A DNA stretch of 64,000 nt from Branchiostoma floridae (Eukaryota > Chordata > Leptocardii > Amphioxiformes > Branchiostomatidae): contig NC_049984.1 of NCBI RefSeq assembly GCF_000003815.2, positions 19,245,309-19,309,308 of the forward strand, in the 5' to 3' direction. Below, piece by piece: positions 29,976 to 44,093 of the stretch (the first letter of the stretch is position 1; each line of letters begins with the position of its first letter). Below the pieces are notes generated by a model. That model searched no databases and was not told the DNA's origin. It saw only the letters and a program-made list of their open reading frames with translations. A program made the position numbers and the translations under genes.

Positions 29976-30196
29976 TAACGCTACTTAAACCTTTATCCGC
30001 GGGGTATTCTATATCCGTTGTACATGTGTAAAAACAGCGTATTTATGGATAATGAGTGGGCAAAATGTGGTTTCAAACTCAAATATTTTCAAAATATTTC
30101 ATTTTTTAAGCCATCGTCCGTTGAAATCCCAAAATATCCTGTTTTTATTTACAACGGATATAGGATACCCAGCGAATAAAGGTGAACTAACGTTAT
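29976..30196. mobile_element. Miniature inverted-repeat element family 9
   Basis: TAACGCTACTTAAACCTTTA and TTCTATATCCGTTGT at the left, ACAACGGATATAGGATACCC and AAAGGTGAACTAACGTTA at the right. Confidence 0.8.
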
Positions 30197-31867
30197 AGCA
30201 TTTCCGACAATATCCACGACTTCAGCCCCATGTATCTCCCTTGAACGACCAACTTTTCAGGGCATCCAGAAAACACAACTACCTTCCCTCTCAATGTCTA
30301 TTTGAAGGTATGTTATCATTATCTTCGCTGACACAGCTTCGTGTTTTTGTGTCTTGACCTTGGTTGTCAGTCTTCTGCCACAAACACACACCCAAGAAGA
30401 CATCACAATGGAATACACAGGGGCTTACCAGTTCACACGCAATAAAGGATACACAAAAGAAAGTTCCAATTACTACTGCTGTATCTGATGCATGTCCACT
30501 CAACAAGCAATATGGACCAGAATTTCATCACCTTAGAAAGGCTTAGATCTTAATCTTTCGCGAAATGACATTGTAGTTCTGATACATGATGACTCTGGTC
30601 TTACTTGTCATGTCATCAAACAATCCTGCGACCCGAGCAATTTCGGATTCAAACCAACATGTTTTTGATATAACGATATGTCGGCACGTATTGCTGGTAC
30701 TCGACGCCAGTGTTTCTAACGTGTTAACATTGTTTTTTTTGCACCGACCACAGAACCTGCCACACATCGTTTACATTGACGGGATGCATGATTGAGAAAC
30801 GGCTTTCATTATGACATAAAACGATATATTATGTGCAAACAAAATTGTTTTGTAAGGTACCAGGCTTTGCAGCCATTTTCGGCATCGATGGTGTAGACAG
30901 TAATTCAAATTGTGAAGACAGCAGGAGTCATCTTACACATACACAGGCGTACTGCTATCCTGTATTTCTGTAGTGATCCCAACTGCAAGTTCAAGTATGC
31001 ATGCAAAAGGCTAAATATTCGTAGTTAAGTCCCATTTACACATGTCCAGATCATGCCCTCCCGACCTTCCCCCAACCATAGTTGGCAGTAGGTCGGTTGT
31101 GGTCGGCTGTTACATATTTTGAAATTTTCAAAACGTTCAGCTGTGAAAGGGAGGTCTGGAATGAGTTGGCTGGTGGTTGGGAGTAAGTCAGTAGTTGTCA
31201 GGGTGTATTTGGGAGTCAAATTTGACCTGAAACTGTTTTCGACCTACCGCAAACCTTGGGCTTGGTTGGCTGGTGGCCCGGAGCCAAGTTCGGGGTGCAT
31301 GACCCCTGTGCCGTACCGTTTCCCTGCCATACCGTCGGACCACCACCAGACATATCACATGCTAACGTCTTGTAACTGTGTGTACAGACTCTCACCGTGC
31401 CAGTTCATTATCCGAGCGATAGAATAACGTATAGCACTAAGTACCATTGAGATTTTAAAAGGAGAACAAATTTCAAAAGCCAATCATACCTAAATCATCA
31501 TGAAGCACTGAAAAGTGGCACCCGTATCGAGTGTTTGGAATACGTTGTAGTGCCATTAACTGTGCAACAGTGACAACAAAGTCGTCTACTTGCCTTGGAG
31601 CTGCAGCTTTAACACACTGAAAAGTGCTTTTCACTTGTGGAGAGGGGCTGTTGAACTTTGACATGGCTATCACCTTTGCCAACACCGACTTGTCACCACA
31701 ATCCAACAGTCACTTCCACGAGCAACAGTTTTAAAGGCTCTGATACAACATGTATGGGCGTGTGTTCCTATTGGACGTGAGGTGACTGTGAGAAGGGCTA
31801 TCACAGAAATAATAGATCACTAGTGCACTGATACTATTAGTGCAAATGACATTTTAATGAGAGACAC

Positions 31868-32400
<533 letters not shown>

Positions 32401-32909
32401 GCGTTGATCAGATACACAAACTTTGGTACAAAGAAACGAACTTGTGTTACCAGTAAGCCTCTAAATCTGTTACGGTAAACATTTCCCATTTCAGACCATA
32501 CAGAATGGCATCAGTATTGATTGAACATTGCATAATTGTGGCTCGGATCTTCTGTCCATCAACATCAAAGATTTGTTTCCATCAACACGGCCTTGTAACA
32601 CACGATAGCTGACGGCTAAACCAGACCACAAAGGAACGGAGATCGATGTCAGAACCTACACGAGAAAAGACCATTGTCGTGTAAGCCGCTGTAGGGCAAA
32701 GCTTTAACACTGCTCTCCTGTCAGGGGTGTACGGTGATGGTAAAAGGATACGCACTCACATTTATCTTCGATGTAATTAAAAGCTAGTTAATTATGTTAG
32801 ATGAACCTGGTTGACTCCGAAAGACAAGCCATTTCCTGTCGGTTACTGGGTACTTATGTTAACCCATTGTAAAGATCAATATAGCCTTTCGTAGTCATTA
32901 TTTTCTGGT

Positions 32910-33250
32910 TGAAAATGAATGAGGTAGTATTTTTTTAGTTTGGCAAATTTAGGCTATTTGAATGTTAATATTTCGATCTTTTTCTAAACTCCTTAGAAAA
33001 ATAAAACAGTAATAAAACAAAGGGTTAACAGTAAGACTTTGCTTAATCGCAAGAGCCATCCATCAAGGAAACAGAGAAAATATGAGGTAGTATTTCTTCA
33101 GTTTGGCAAATTTAGGCTAATGTTGATATTTCAAGCTCTTTCCACACTCTTTAGATTTCGATAAAACAAAGGGTTAACAGGAACACTTTGTTTAATTCCA
33201 AGGAACAACCATCAATTTATCGACCCAATTGTCATTCGAAGGAAACAGAG
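32910..33250. repeat. Two-copy tandem duplication, about 165 bp
   Basis: GAGGTAGTATTTCTTCAGTT, TTTGGCAAATTTAGGCTA, ATAAAACAAAGGGTTAACAG and GGAAACAGAGAAA occur in the same order in both halves (from about 32921 and 33084). Confidence 0.75.
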
Positions 33251-36200
33251 AAACTACTAAGTAATACACAAAGAATGAGTTGGACCCAGAAAACCTGGAA
33301 CGTTATCTCTAGAAAAATATTACCTGCTCCCTTTTCTATGTCGTCGAAGAATGGTTGGCTTAAATGATCATTTCCTGCCTTCTGAAGGCCACTCCCGGCT
33401 ATTTTGTCTGCTTGGCCCACGTGAAATGATCAAGGAAGAGCAGACAGAAAGGTTGTTAAAGAATAAGGACGGTGGATTAACTGTCTTTCCACTGAAAAGT
33501 TATTTAATCTATCTTAACACCTCCTTGAGCAAAAGATAGTGCCATGTAAACACAAACGTACATTGTTTGTGTTTGTGTTCAGAACTCCAAATGTAAATGA
33601 CAGTTTGTCACTCTGAATAAAAGAAGCCCGTTATTGAAAGTTTTAGACCGTCTTGCTTTTCCTGGTTCTAGACGTTAAAAAATGTTCTGCCTTCCACTAG
33701 ATAGCAACAAAAACAAGTAACTTAACTAAAATGATAAGTAACTTTATCCCATTGTTTAGCCATGTGAATAATGAAGTTAATCTTAAGTAACCCCTAACCC
33801 TTTATGCTGCTCCCGAAGGGGGTATTCACGCTAGTGATTGTTATGATTTTGGAAAGAAAACGGATCAAACTAGGTTGGTTGTCAGGTAAGTGACCCCATG
33901 TTAGAGGCTGCTGGTATTGTACCTATCCAGGCAGGGGGTACGACTGGATACAAGTACCGTCATGGCGACAAATATACGGGGGTGGGGGGCAGGGGACAGT
34001 GACAATAGTGCCTTGGGAGACATGTCTTTCTTCGTGCATTCATTGCCAAGGTCAACTGGCCACCAACACAAACACACGAGAACGTTATTTGATTACTATC
34101 GCTACTAAAGGGGCTGCCCAAAACCTTTCCTTCTTTGTTTTACTCGCCTTAGGCACTTTGATAAATTCCTCCGTGTGCTTTTCTTACGGCATGACTTGCC
34201 TCCTGTCGTAACAACTGACTTGTTGGAGTTGACATATGAATACTGCTCCGTTACAAGCAAAATATAGTCTGGTCTGTTTCCTTTGTCATTTTGGCTAACG
34301 ATTTCGGCTCTTTTTGGACGGTACAGACGGAACGTAGTTGTAACACACTCCGACAACCTGCCCTACTAAAACACCTTTCTGTGTGCCTCTATTTTTCTAA
34401 GCAGCTTTAGACTCAGGGCATGACTCAAGCCTATGAGTATCAGCGAACCGTTCGAAACACGTACCCCTCGTTTGTTACGCCACAGTTCAATTTTGTCAAT
34501 GGCAAACCTTCACGCACAGACCCCTCAAGATATGTTCCTCGTTGATCAACTCTCCGTAAAGCTGTGATTTCTGGTTAGATTTCAGAAACGACATGTGGCA
34601 CGACTATCCATAGAAAGAAGCAGGGCTTGTTTCTGGCCCGTGACATACAGTGTTGCAAGGCGTAACGGCTATGGAACCATTTGGTGACTGCGTCGGAAGT
34701 TGGAAACACAAACCCTGCATAAACATGTTTCTATCGGTAATGGTTTTCTGCTTGATCATCCATAAGAATTTGTGGCTAACGTTTCAACATGACTAAAAGC
34801 TTCCCGTTCTCCGTAGTTCGTCTATCTATTCCTTTGTCCACTATCCGGTAGAGTGACAGGTTGGTCTAAAAATGATCGAGCAGTTCCGGAGATGGCCTCG
34901 TTGTCAGACAACAAAAACGTCGCTGTTGACAGAAAACAGACATTCAACGTACGAACGAGGACAAGCTACTGTCTGTACAGTGATATAAAACATCTTACCG
35001 TGAGTAGGGGTCATGTAGCTGGCTGTTGTGCTCGTGTGTTGTCGCGCTAGCAGCTCAAGACAACCATGTTGTGGTGAAGACGTCACTTGTCAGGCGATGT
35101 GAGACGCACTCTACAAACACCCCCACTGCCGATCGCCAGTGAACTGGCAATGTAAACGATACCGGGTGCTCCAAACAATTGCCTTGGTGTTTGGTTTCCC
35201 CTCAGCGCGTAAAGGTACTATTACCTGCCTCGGTAGAAAAAAGGACGATTACCTGTGTACAAAGTGCTACCAAGGGGCACCCGTCATCACCCAGTGTCTT
35301 GTCGAAATGATAGCTTCGCCGATCCAAACGTATTCAGTCAACCTGTGTCTCCAAATCCGCGGAATTCGTCCTCTTGAAGATTTGAATTTAGAAGATGAGT
35401 GTAGGTTAAAAACATGTGTTTTCTCCAGAAGCAAACGCGGCAAAGTCTCGGCAGGTGTTCCTAAAACTTCCACAAGCAGCAGGTCCCACTGACGGAAGGC
35501 GTGCCTCGGACCTGTCCGATCAGTTTACCTGCCTTGTTATGGTAACGATGCTGCGGGGCCTGCCCAGAAAATTATCCCTGTATCCTTTGTTGGCGTAGGG
35601 CTGGACAATTATCTGACACAAAACATACAACCCATGTCTCAGCAATGGGGCACATCTTCATGCGTGTCTTTGCTTCGTTACACCAAGGATTTTTTTTAGA
35701 CCCATGGCCACTCAACCATCCAGAGAGATGAGTTTCCAACCAAAGCTCCATTCCCTTGGCATCTCGCGCCCCTTAGTTGTATGTTTTCACATGTACATCA
35801 CAATGTAAGGTATTAAACATGGCGTGTACTCAAAACAACAATTAAAGATATCATTTCAGTGACCCGTTCAAAATCTACATAAGGTCATATATAAGAAACA
35901 TGTTACTCAACAACGTTAACGTATCGAAATGGTTAGCGATAGTGTGTTCCCATGTTATAGGACATTTTTTCAGTCGGTGGTTGCAACTACATTTTTTTAA
36001 TATCAAAAAGCCATATCTGGAAATTATTGAATTTTGCCCTGTAATTCTGGATACGAATTAAACTGCCGGTATATGGATGTTCAATAGGACATCTTTTGGG
36101 AATAACAACAATTATCGACGATATGTGTCAGCTGGAAAATGCCCCCCATAGATGTGATATCTACTTATCCTGTTACTTAAAGGTACACCAAGGAGGTTTT

Positions 36201-36840
36201 ATCTCTCTGGCATGTTTTTTTAGGCTGTCCTGGGCGCCGGGCCCTCGGCAAGGCTCTAGCTAGCTTAAGCTATGCTGACATCATGTCCTGAAAGTGTGAG
36301 AACGACAAACAAGTTAGTGGCGCGCATCATGATACAGACAAGGCAGACAAGCTTTCCTGGATTTGGAAGCTCAAAGGGGATGAGCTTCGGCTAGTACTCG
36401 GGCGAGGATCGGGTTTCGGCACTCTCCGGTATTGTTCGGGATCGGCATTATCCGGGCTTCGCTCACTGACATGAAAAATCAATCAGCATTTTCTCTTTGC
36501 TCTCTGAGGAGGGCGACTCTGAGTTTATCCATTGGAAAATATATAAACTATTTATCTTTGAATGTTCTGTAGATCCGAGGAAAACGAATGGACTTTCGCA
36601 GGAGAAAGACTTCATTCAAATTGCTCTTTAGACTACACAATGCCTGACCAGAACGGAAAGTTACAGAGCCAAATGTATCTTGTTGAATATTTAACTTTGT
36701 GGGTTGACTGGAAAAGGTCATCGAGGAAAGTTTTGTCTGCCTGGCAAGGCAACAGGTGGCGATGGGAAATGTGGGCCGTACAGGGACGCCCCCTAGCGAT
36801 AAAGTGATTATTGACACGCTGCTCTGTCCAATCGGTCGTT

Positions 36841-36856
36841 CCAAGATGGCCGCCAC
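36841..36856 (+). promoter_or_regulatory. YY1-like motif upstream of TMEM64
   Basis: CCAAGATGGCCGCCACG lies about 110 bp before the start codon, in a locally GC-rich stretch. CAAGATGGC(C/G)GC is the YY1 core, common near housekeeping starts. Confidence 0.45.
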
Positions 36857-36950
36857 GAGTTGCGGGTCGAGGTACACTGCGCCAAAGTTTACACAGCTAT
36901 CAGCTGCTTATCGCCTCTCTTCTCCCATATAACCGGCCCGAGTCTGAACC

Positions 36951-37520
36951 ATGACCCCTGAGGAAGGGTCTCTGCAAGCCGGACAGGACGGCCTCAAGCC
37001 GCTCGGAGAACTGACCATGCTGGAAAAGGCGCTTCGGAGGCCGTCCATCGAGGGGGAGGAGGGGCACAAAACTTGCAACTCTCTCTACATGTCAACATCG
37101 ATAGTCGGACTAGTGACCCTGTGTTGTTTCGTCCTCTTCTTCAGCAGACATTACATCAAAGAATTCATCCTATGGCTAGAAGGTCTAAACGGCGGGCTAG
37201 GAGTTATTCTCTTCGTCGTACTGTTCACTGTTGTGTCTTTCCCGATGACATGGGGCTATGTTGTTTTGAATATTTCAGCCGGCTACTTGTACGGGTTTTT
37301 AGAGGGACTTGTCATCGTGATACTCGCTGTCTTCCAGGGGACTTTTGTCGCACACGTCATGTGCAAGAGATTCTGTGGAGATTTCCTTTTGAACAAAATC
37401 GGCGGGAACGCCAACTTGACTGCCATAGCGAGAGTCCTGGAGAGTAACAGCGGGTTCAAAGTTATCGCTCTCTCCAGACTGACCCCCATTCCGTTCGGGC
37501 TTCAGAACGGTCTGTTTGCG
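36951..37520 (+). CDS. TMEM64: TMEM64 exon 1
   Basis: 190 codons from ATG (CCATGACC context), ending GLQNGLFA with donor GCG|GTGAGT. Confidence 0.93.
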
Positions 37521-40500
37521 GTGAGTTATTCATTTATGGTAGAGACGCATACCACATTCAGGTCATATCACGTAGGCTCGGACAACAAGTTGAGATTTTT
37601 ATCTTAATAATCAAAATTTAATGAATTTATGTTGAATTACTGATTTAGTATTTTCATGATATTTTGCTGAAAGGTTGTGTCGCCCACATTTGTGTCTGTG
37701 ACGTTACATGTGAACAAGATAACTTGAATTTGATTTTCATGATGACCATAAGATGATACAACAGAATTTTGTCAGGTAATTTTGTCCAAGACCTAGCCTG
37801 GTATCTTAACCTATTGTAGGCAGCCAAGTGAGTGTTTTCGTCCTCTCACACAAAGAGCAAAGACCTGGATATAGGTCCTGATTTTTTAGCTATTGTCAGA
37901 CCAAAGCAGTTAACCTACTTTATAATAGTTAGTCAGACATAAAGCCTATTGCTTAGCAACATAGATGACTCATGCTACAACATGCTGGGCAGGTTTCATC
38001 ACTGTAAATAGAGTAATCATAGCTGAGATGGTTGGAATGCGGTCCATCTGCCCAGGGCCACCCTCCCATGCCACGCCTCCGGCCTGGATAAAGGCCTGTA
38101 ATGGTCTGGCAGCTCTGTCAACAGAGGATGAGGTGATTCGATTGGCATGAGTAGGCCAGTCCAAAGATATACTAGTAACGTTACATCTTAATTTTCAGAC
38201 TTGAGAACAACTTACCGTACCAGCAGGCTTTTAACTAGGATTTTTTCATAGGGACTCATGTCCAAATTTCTTGCCATTAGGCGAGCGCTGCAGGCGCAAG
38301 TATTGTAGAGGGTCTGGGGACATCCTCACTCAGAAAATTCTGAAATTTATAACTCTCTGAAACATCATTTCCCACATTTTGAGGTGCAAATTTGGGGGAT
38401 GAAGCAAATTTACTGTCAAACAGACCACATGTGACCTGCAGCATCCCTGGTCAATCAGAATTTCATGCTTGTCAGAGGATCTGCTCCCCAGTGTAAGGGT
38501 GTACAATTTGTGTTATTTTTTTAACAGGGTGTACAAACCTGGCTAAAAGCCTGCATACCAGTCTTCCTTACAAACCCCATCAGAATGTTGGCGATATTAA
38601 TTTGATTATATGGATGACATCTGCACGCCCATCAGTTTTGGGCCATTTCCAAAAATGAAATTAAAAAGTTTTCAACCACACTGTAAATCATACAAAGCAG
38701 CTTCAAAATAAGCAAATATGTGCCGTGGATTGCAAAAATGAATATCAGAAAATGTACACCAATTTCAAAGACATTCCAAGGTCAAAGAAGATGTGAAAGA
38801 ACAAAAATGAAGAATCTATTGTTTGGTATACCTAGTATATTCTTTGTGTTCAGTCACTTATTGATATTCAACCTTCTTGACCACTTAAATTTCATACTAT
38901 AGTATAGTGAATGCAACTTTTCTTGCAGTGTTGTGGGAGGGTCAAACTTTTTTTTATTCACACGCTCACATCTGTTTCTGGATTCCCAGCGGATTTCATC
39001 CATATAATCAAGTCAACATGGCCTTATGGTAAAAAATGTAAAATGGAGTATCCTTTGATTTAACTATTAACACTATCCTATTTGTTACTCCAGGTTAGCA
39101 AAGTCCAGACGTTCAGGTACATGACAGCCTCCACCCTGGGCCTCCTGCCCACCCAGGCACTCAACACCTACATCGGCTCCAGTCTGCACTCTGTGGAGGA
39201 GGTGGTGGATAACCCCTCCAGCAGTGACTACATGGTGTTAGGGACACAGGTCAGATTCAGCAAATATATACATATCGGAAGATAGATATGGAAGCGTAAA
39301 GACAGATTGCTGCCTATGTATAATTCAATTATTTGTATAATTCAATTATTTCTGCGACTTAGTTCTGGGGGAGGCCCAAGAAAAGCCACATAGGCTTCTG
39401 CCCACCCCCGCATGTACTTCAATTCTGTATATACATTTGTTTTTAAGCCATGTTGTTATGTGCGAATAAAAGAAAGAAAGAAAGACCAATTGCTGCCTAT
39501 CACTGTGTCAGGCCTCAGAGAACTCAGCAGCAGTACTAATATAGTCATTCAAATAATGGATACTGCTACTATTACTGCTGCTACTACATGTACTACTACT
39601 ATTACTAGTACTACTACTACTACTATTACTACATGTACTACTACTACTGTTACTATTACTACATGTACTACTTCTACTACTACAACTACTACTAATACTG
39701 CTACTAATACTACTACTACCAGTTGCAAGGAGGTTGAAAAAGGAACCTCCTTGCTACTATAGGAATACTACTACTTTACATGTATTAAGATTACCAGGAT
39801 GGCTGGATGCCATTCTCCACTTAGTAGCCTTTTTGGCTGACTACACTCCCAGTACTGTATAGATAGTGACAAGCTCCCAATGGTATGGTTACTGTACCAG
39901 GCTGAAGATCACAACAGTTTGTGATTTTCACTACAGTAATGATATCCTTTTGAACAAAATTTCTAGTTCATTAATCTACTGCCAAAAAAAGAGAAAGAAC
40001 GTAAACACACAATTTTGATGTATTTGAAATGTATGTCAGCACTCCCCCTCATTTGGTCTTTACGATTTAACAATGACACAATTTGTTAGAATTAGAATGT
40101 ACATTCTGTCAAGCTATAATTGTTACTAAGAACTTATGATTGATAGTGCCATGATGTCATACTTACAAGCCACTATTACTAACAACAAGGAGGTTCGTAT
40201 ATAACATCCTTCCTAACAACTGTCATTAACAGTGCCATAAAGATTATTTATGAATCTAAATTGTGGTTCCTTTTCTACCCAGGTTGGAGTGAGTGTCCTG
40301 TTGATGGTGTATGTTGTGAAACAAGCCCGGGTTCAGCTCAACAAAGCTCTGCTTCAGCACCAACCCAACCTCTCCTCAGGTAAGCTAGGATATAAAAACC
40401 CTCTCCAACAAGATCTCTTCAGTGTCACTGACAAAAACTGGTGGATACTACAGTAGTTGAAACGTCTGAGTGACTGTTTCCAAAACCATGTCCAGTTGCT

Positions 40501-41095
40501 TGAGCAAAAGCTTTTTGGCGTATCTTATTACCTGGATTTCCGAACATTATTTCATCAGGTTGGTAGATCATAGGTCATAAGAATTTTCTTTTACACAACC
40601 AGTTTTTATCACCTGCTGAAATTTTGATGTCTGTCAGACATCTTCCTCAGAGCTTCTAACTGGAGTTCTGCTTCTTGCCCTATATAAAGCCAATGTAGGT
40701 GGTGCTTTTGTGGCGAGAACACTATCCCAAATGTGGCTGAAAAAAGCACCACCTACATCGGCGACATATAGCGGCGAGAAGCAGAACTCCAGTTAGAAGA
40801 TTGAAACGTCAGCAGGTGAGAAAAACTGATTATGTAAAAGAAAATTCTTATGTCCTTATTACCTGGATGTCTAACCTGCATCAACGTTTCCTCAGGTCCC
40901 ACCCTCACTACCTACCCAAAGAGGCTGACAAGCAGTCAGCACACCAAAGATAACCTCCACCTCATGGAGGCAGCACAACTCAAGAGATTCAGCAGCCATG
41001 ATGGAGACGTATCCCAGCATGCAGAGGAGCTCCAGCCAGCCAATCAGAGCTCAGACACTGAGGAATTCTGGGTAGCTGATGAGAGGCAGCAGTAG
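36951..41095 (+). CDS. TMEM64: TMEM64 (VTT-domain membrane protein), 4 exons, 340 aa
   Basis: Exons 36951-37520, 39094-39249, 40283-40379 and 40896-41095 sum to 1023 nt with closing phases. After a hydrophilic N-terminus comes a first membrane helix (SIVGLVTLCCFVLFFSRHYI). It is followed by the VTT/SNARE-associated Golgi domain: GLGVILFVVLFTVVSFPMTW, GYVVLNISAGYLYGFLEGL, the ALSRLTPIPFGLQNGLFAV signature and TASTLGLLPTQALNTYIGSS. Vertebrate TMEM64 has the same blocks in order and a longer N-terminus. It is expected in ER/Golgi-type membranes; vertebrate TMEM64 is linked to calcium signalling and Wnt regulation. The C-terminal tail is hydrophilic and Gln/Ser-rich. Confidence 0.95.
38420..38515. 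repeat. Short dispersed repeat
   Basis: GCATCCCTGGTCAATCAGAA, TTTCATGCTTGTCAGAGGAT and CCCCAGTGTAAGGGTGT recur, inverted, at about 62738-62830 and partly at 45815-45885. Confidence 0.55.
39094..39249 (+). CDS. TMEM64: TMEM64 exon 2
   Basis: VSKVQTFRYMTASTLGLLPT and on to YMVLGTQ. Phase 0 on both sides. Confidence 0.93.
39543..39720. repeat. ACT-rich trinucleotide microsatellite
   Basis: Imperfect ACT/ATT/TGT triplets in TMEM64 intron 2, including several ACTACATGTACTACTACT blocks. Confidence 0.9.
40283..40379 (+). CDS. TMEM64: TMEM64 exon 3
   Basis: VGVSVLLMVYVVKQARVQLN, the last membrane helix with the V-x-AQVELN-type ending of the family. Confidence 0.92.
40400..40537 (+). repeat. Dispersed repeat family Q, copy split by a miniature element
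   Basis: GATCTCTTCAGTGTCACTGA, CCAAAACCATGTCCAGTTGC and GGCGTATCTTATTACCTGG. The continuation (TGTCTAACCTGCATCAACG) lies after the insertion, at 40868. Confidence 0.65.
40538..40854. mobile_element. Miniature inverted-repeat element family 8 in TMEM64 intron 3
   Basis: The same ends and CAGACATCTTCCTCAGAGCT arm as 16510-16760. The 14-bp CTTATTACCTGGAT is present on both sides (40524-40537, 40855-40868). Inner arms CACCACCTACATCGGC and complement form a second hairpin. Confidence 0.8.
40896..41095 (+). CDS. TMEM64: TMEM64 exon 4
   Basis: Hydrophilic tail GPTLTTYPKRLTSSQHTKDN to VADERQQ, TAG at 41093. Acceptor: GTTTCCTCAG|GT. Confidence 0.9.
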
Positions 41096-41196
41096 TGCTC
41101 TATCAGTCATGTCAGTAGTACAGGATTACTGTCGCCTCCACCAGCCTCCTGACAAAATTGTAGCGACTTGAAATTTCATCTGTGTTGGTAGAAGTC

Positions 41197-41470
41197 ATTA
41201 TTGAACTCGTATAACTGTAATATCCGACACAAAAATTGGACTCACCCAAATTTTCGACTGAAGAGCATCAGAGCTTTACAACCATCCCTGAACAGAGACG
41301 GTGGGCGCCATAGACTTCCTGTAACCTATGATCCACTGCTTACTGAGTCATGTGATCTATCTGCATAACGTGACGTCACGACAGCAGTGGATTGTTCATT
41401 CCTTGACAAAGACTGGTGCTGTTCAGTCAAAAATTTGGGTTGGATATTACAGTTAAACTAGTTCAGTAAT
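41197..41470. mobile_element. Miniature inverted-repeat element family 5
   Basis: Same ends as 8528-8840 (AACTGTAATATCCGACAC, GGACTCACCCAAATTTTCGA). It lies in the likely TMEM64 3' UTR, about 100 bp after the stop. Confidence 0.82.
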
Positions 41471-43878
41471 GTTGTAGCAACAGTTTTTCACGAGATTTTG
41501 ATTGTAGCGATTACTGAAACAGAGTTCAAGAGATGTGTGCGTGTTTTATGTATTTATGCGTGTTGAAATGATAAGTATATACATTCACCAAGACTAAAAG
41601 GGAAGGATTATATGATTTTAAAGAGATTTCATTGTAATGTAAAGTGGTGTACTAAGAGGTCATTAGTCAACTATGTGCAATTCTGGAGGGAAGAAATCTT
41701 TATAACTATTGTTGTCATACATGATTTAGCAGGTGTGCTAGTAAAGATTTAGAATTTGATTAAGAACAGTTTTGCCATAGAACTGTATCTTGTTCTGACT
41801 AGGAGCAGTTCTCATAGGGGATGGGAAAAAATTACAATTAAATTTAGATCATTCCATATACCGCAAGTGCCTGTAAAGAACAAAAAAAAATTGAACCAAA
41901 TCCTTTCTTTAAATGCCAGTGCATTTAGTTTCAAGAAATGAAGGACATTTTATATTTTACTTATCTTTGAGCTTCTATATATTCTTTAGACTTGAACTGT
42001 TAAGAATGTTTGTTTACTTTCGTACTGAAGTTAGAAGGATTATATAAGGTAACAAGCAAAGGAAAGGACTAGATTATTGGAAATCTTTATTATTTGTAGT
42101 CAGTCCTTCATAGTTTTAATATTTCATTATACCAATAATGTGCCAGTATGTTACGATGTTTTACCATATGCTAATGACAGTTAAACTGTAAATGTGAATG
42201 CCTTTTGTTGTTTTATCATTCACCACATTTTAATGTTATGTCTGGAGAAATTTCAGTCCTGTTTGCAAAAAAAACCCTCCAAAGACATGTACACATTGAC
42301 TTTGATATGGGCTGACTATCCTTTTATAGCAGAGAAGCTGTTTCTATCCACACTTCATAACAAGGCTTCATACTCATAGTAGGTCAATTATTGTCTTTCC
42401 CAACGTCAACATTAAATATTTGTAAGGGTCATGCATTCTTCTGTATGACAGGTGCAACCAGTCACAGTGTTCTTTTTGACACTATTGGGTCATCTCAGAA
42501 TCATTTTGAATGGCTCAGGAAAATGGCAGTACAATGTTTGCCATCAAATGTCATTGGTGTGTGAACTATTTTACCTTTTGAAGCAACCAGGCCAGGTTAA
42601 CAGATGACATTAAAACAATATATACCCACTTTATAAGAGTGTTTCAAGGCATTTCATAAAGAATACAAAGTATTAAGACATCCTCCATAGTGACCACTGT
42701 TACGCATGGCCTATAGTCAAGCTGTTGTAAGAAGTACAGAATGTCATACTACAGAACGATGCAACTGTAGAACATGTCCACCTTTATAGTTCTACTTGTG
42801 TACAATGTTTGCTATTTGTCAGTGCAATACTAGTATGTACATGTAGATGGGTTATATCATTGTCTAACTGAGATTTTACCTGTGCAAATTGTCTACCTCC
42901 AGTACTAAAAGCCTGGTACAAGTTAAGGGCTCTGCAATGAATGCTGTTTGGTGTTTAGGTGGCCATTACTAGTATTTAAAGTTAAACAAAACATTGAACT
43001 GTCCTGCTACAGTAGAGATTCACCATGTGTTTGGCTATCATCATTATTGTGCAGATTGTAAGCAAATATGGTTCAATTATTAATAATCTTCAAGCATAAT
43101 GATTGTACAACTGTATTTTCATATTGTGCCTGTATCTTGCGAAGTGTAATAGCTACTTAAATGTTAGCAAAGAGGTTAAACTTTAACCTCCTTGGTGTTA
43201 GCAAAAAGGATTAACCGAAAACTCTTCAGTGCCATTGTATGATATACAGTTTACATGGATAGCAAACTAAGGGGAACCCGAACAATGTTCTTGCCATATT
43301 TGTTACTTAGAAAACCAGCAAAGAATCTTATAGATACATTTATCCTTTGATTGACTGATATGAACATCACAAATTGAATGCAGTGAAGACCACATTATTC
43401 TGTTGATTTGGCATTTTTTAAAGTTCTAAAACAATAGGTTTCTGATCAGGGGGAAAAAAGTGTTTTGAAACATCATAAAAAATCTAACATATTCTTGAAA
43501 AATGACAAATTAAAGATGCCATGTGTTATCTTCAATCTATAATGGAAGACAGAAAGATGAATTTGAGATCGCTTTATTATATTTGTATATTATCTTTTTT
43601 CCAAACAATGAAATGATAAATTCCTATGATTTGCCCAAAAGGTTCCATACATAATGAAATGTTGGAAGAAAAATGTTTTGTCTGAACACATGTAGCAAAA
43701 GAATGAACACTTGGAACAAGTGTATGTCAATCACATGGTGTGCCATTGGTTTATATTTATGTCAAGTTTCATGTGGAATTGTATTTTTAGACCCAGTAAA
43801 TTAATTACACTCAAGTGAGTTGAGTTTTTGTGACTTGAATCATTCTTTTCAATCCATCTTGTGATAAGTTTATGTACG
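41471..43878. other. Non-coding, probably TMEM64 3' UTR and intergenic
   Basis: AT-rich, no supported open frame or structured repeat. A short self-complementary AGGTTAAACTTTAACCTCCT sits near 43173. Confidence 0.5.
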
Positions 43879-44093
43879 TTACGCTAGCTCACCTTTATTC
43901 GCAGGGTTACCTATATCCGTTGTTTGGACTGGGTATTTAGGAATGTCAAGTTGGCCGACAATGGTTTCAAATAGCAAGATTTGAAAAAAATATCGAATAT
44001 TTTGCAATTTGAAACGCGTCCGTCCACTTAATATCCCTGTTTTTTAACAACAGATATAGGTTACCCTGTGGATAAAGGTAAACTAGCATTACA
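43879..44093. mobile_element. Miniature inverted-repeat element family 9
   Basis: TTACGCTAGCTCACCTTTAT and GGTTACCTATATCCGTTGT on the left, AACAGATATAGGTTACCC and GGATAAAGGTAAACTAGC on the right. Confidence 0.82.

Noticed and set aside
31119-31427. 102-codon plus-strand frame
   Set aside because: Low-complexity start with no recognisable motif. Most likely chance.
35139-35598. Two overlapping plus-strand frames (117 and 60 codons)
   Set aside because: No recognisable domain, and no splice-consistent continuation toward TMEM64.
36548-36877. Minus-strand 109-codon frame just before TMEM64
   Set aside because: Lies over the TMEM64 promoter and 5' UTR on the other strand with no family match. 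GC-rich promoters often give such frames.
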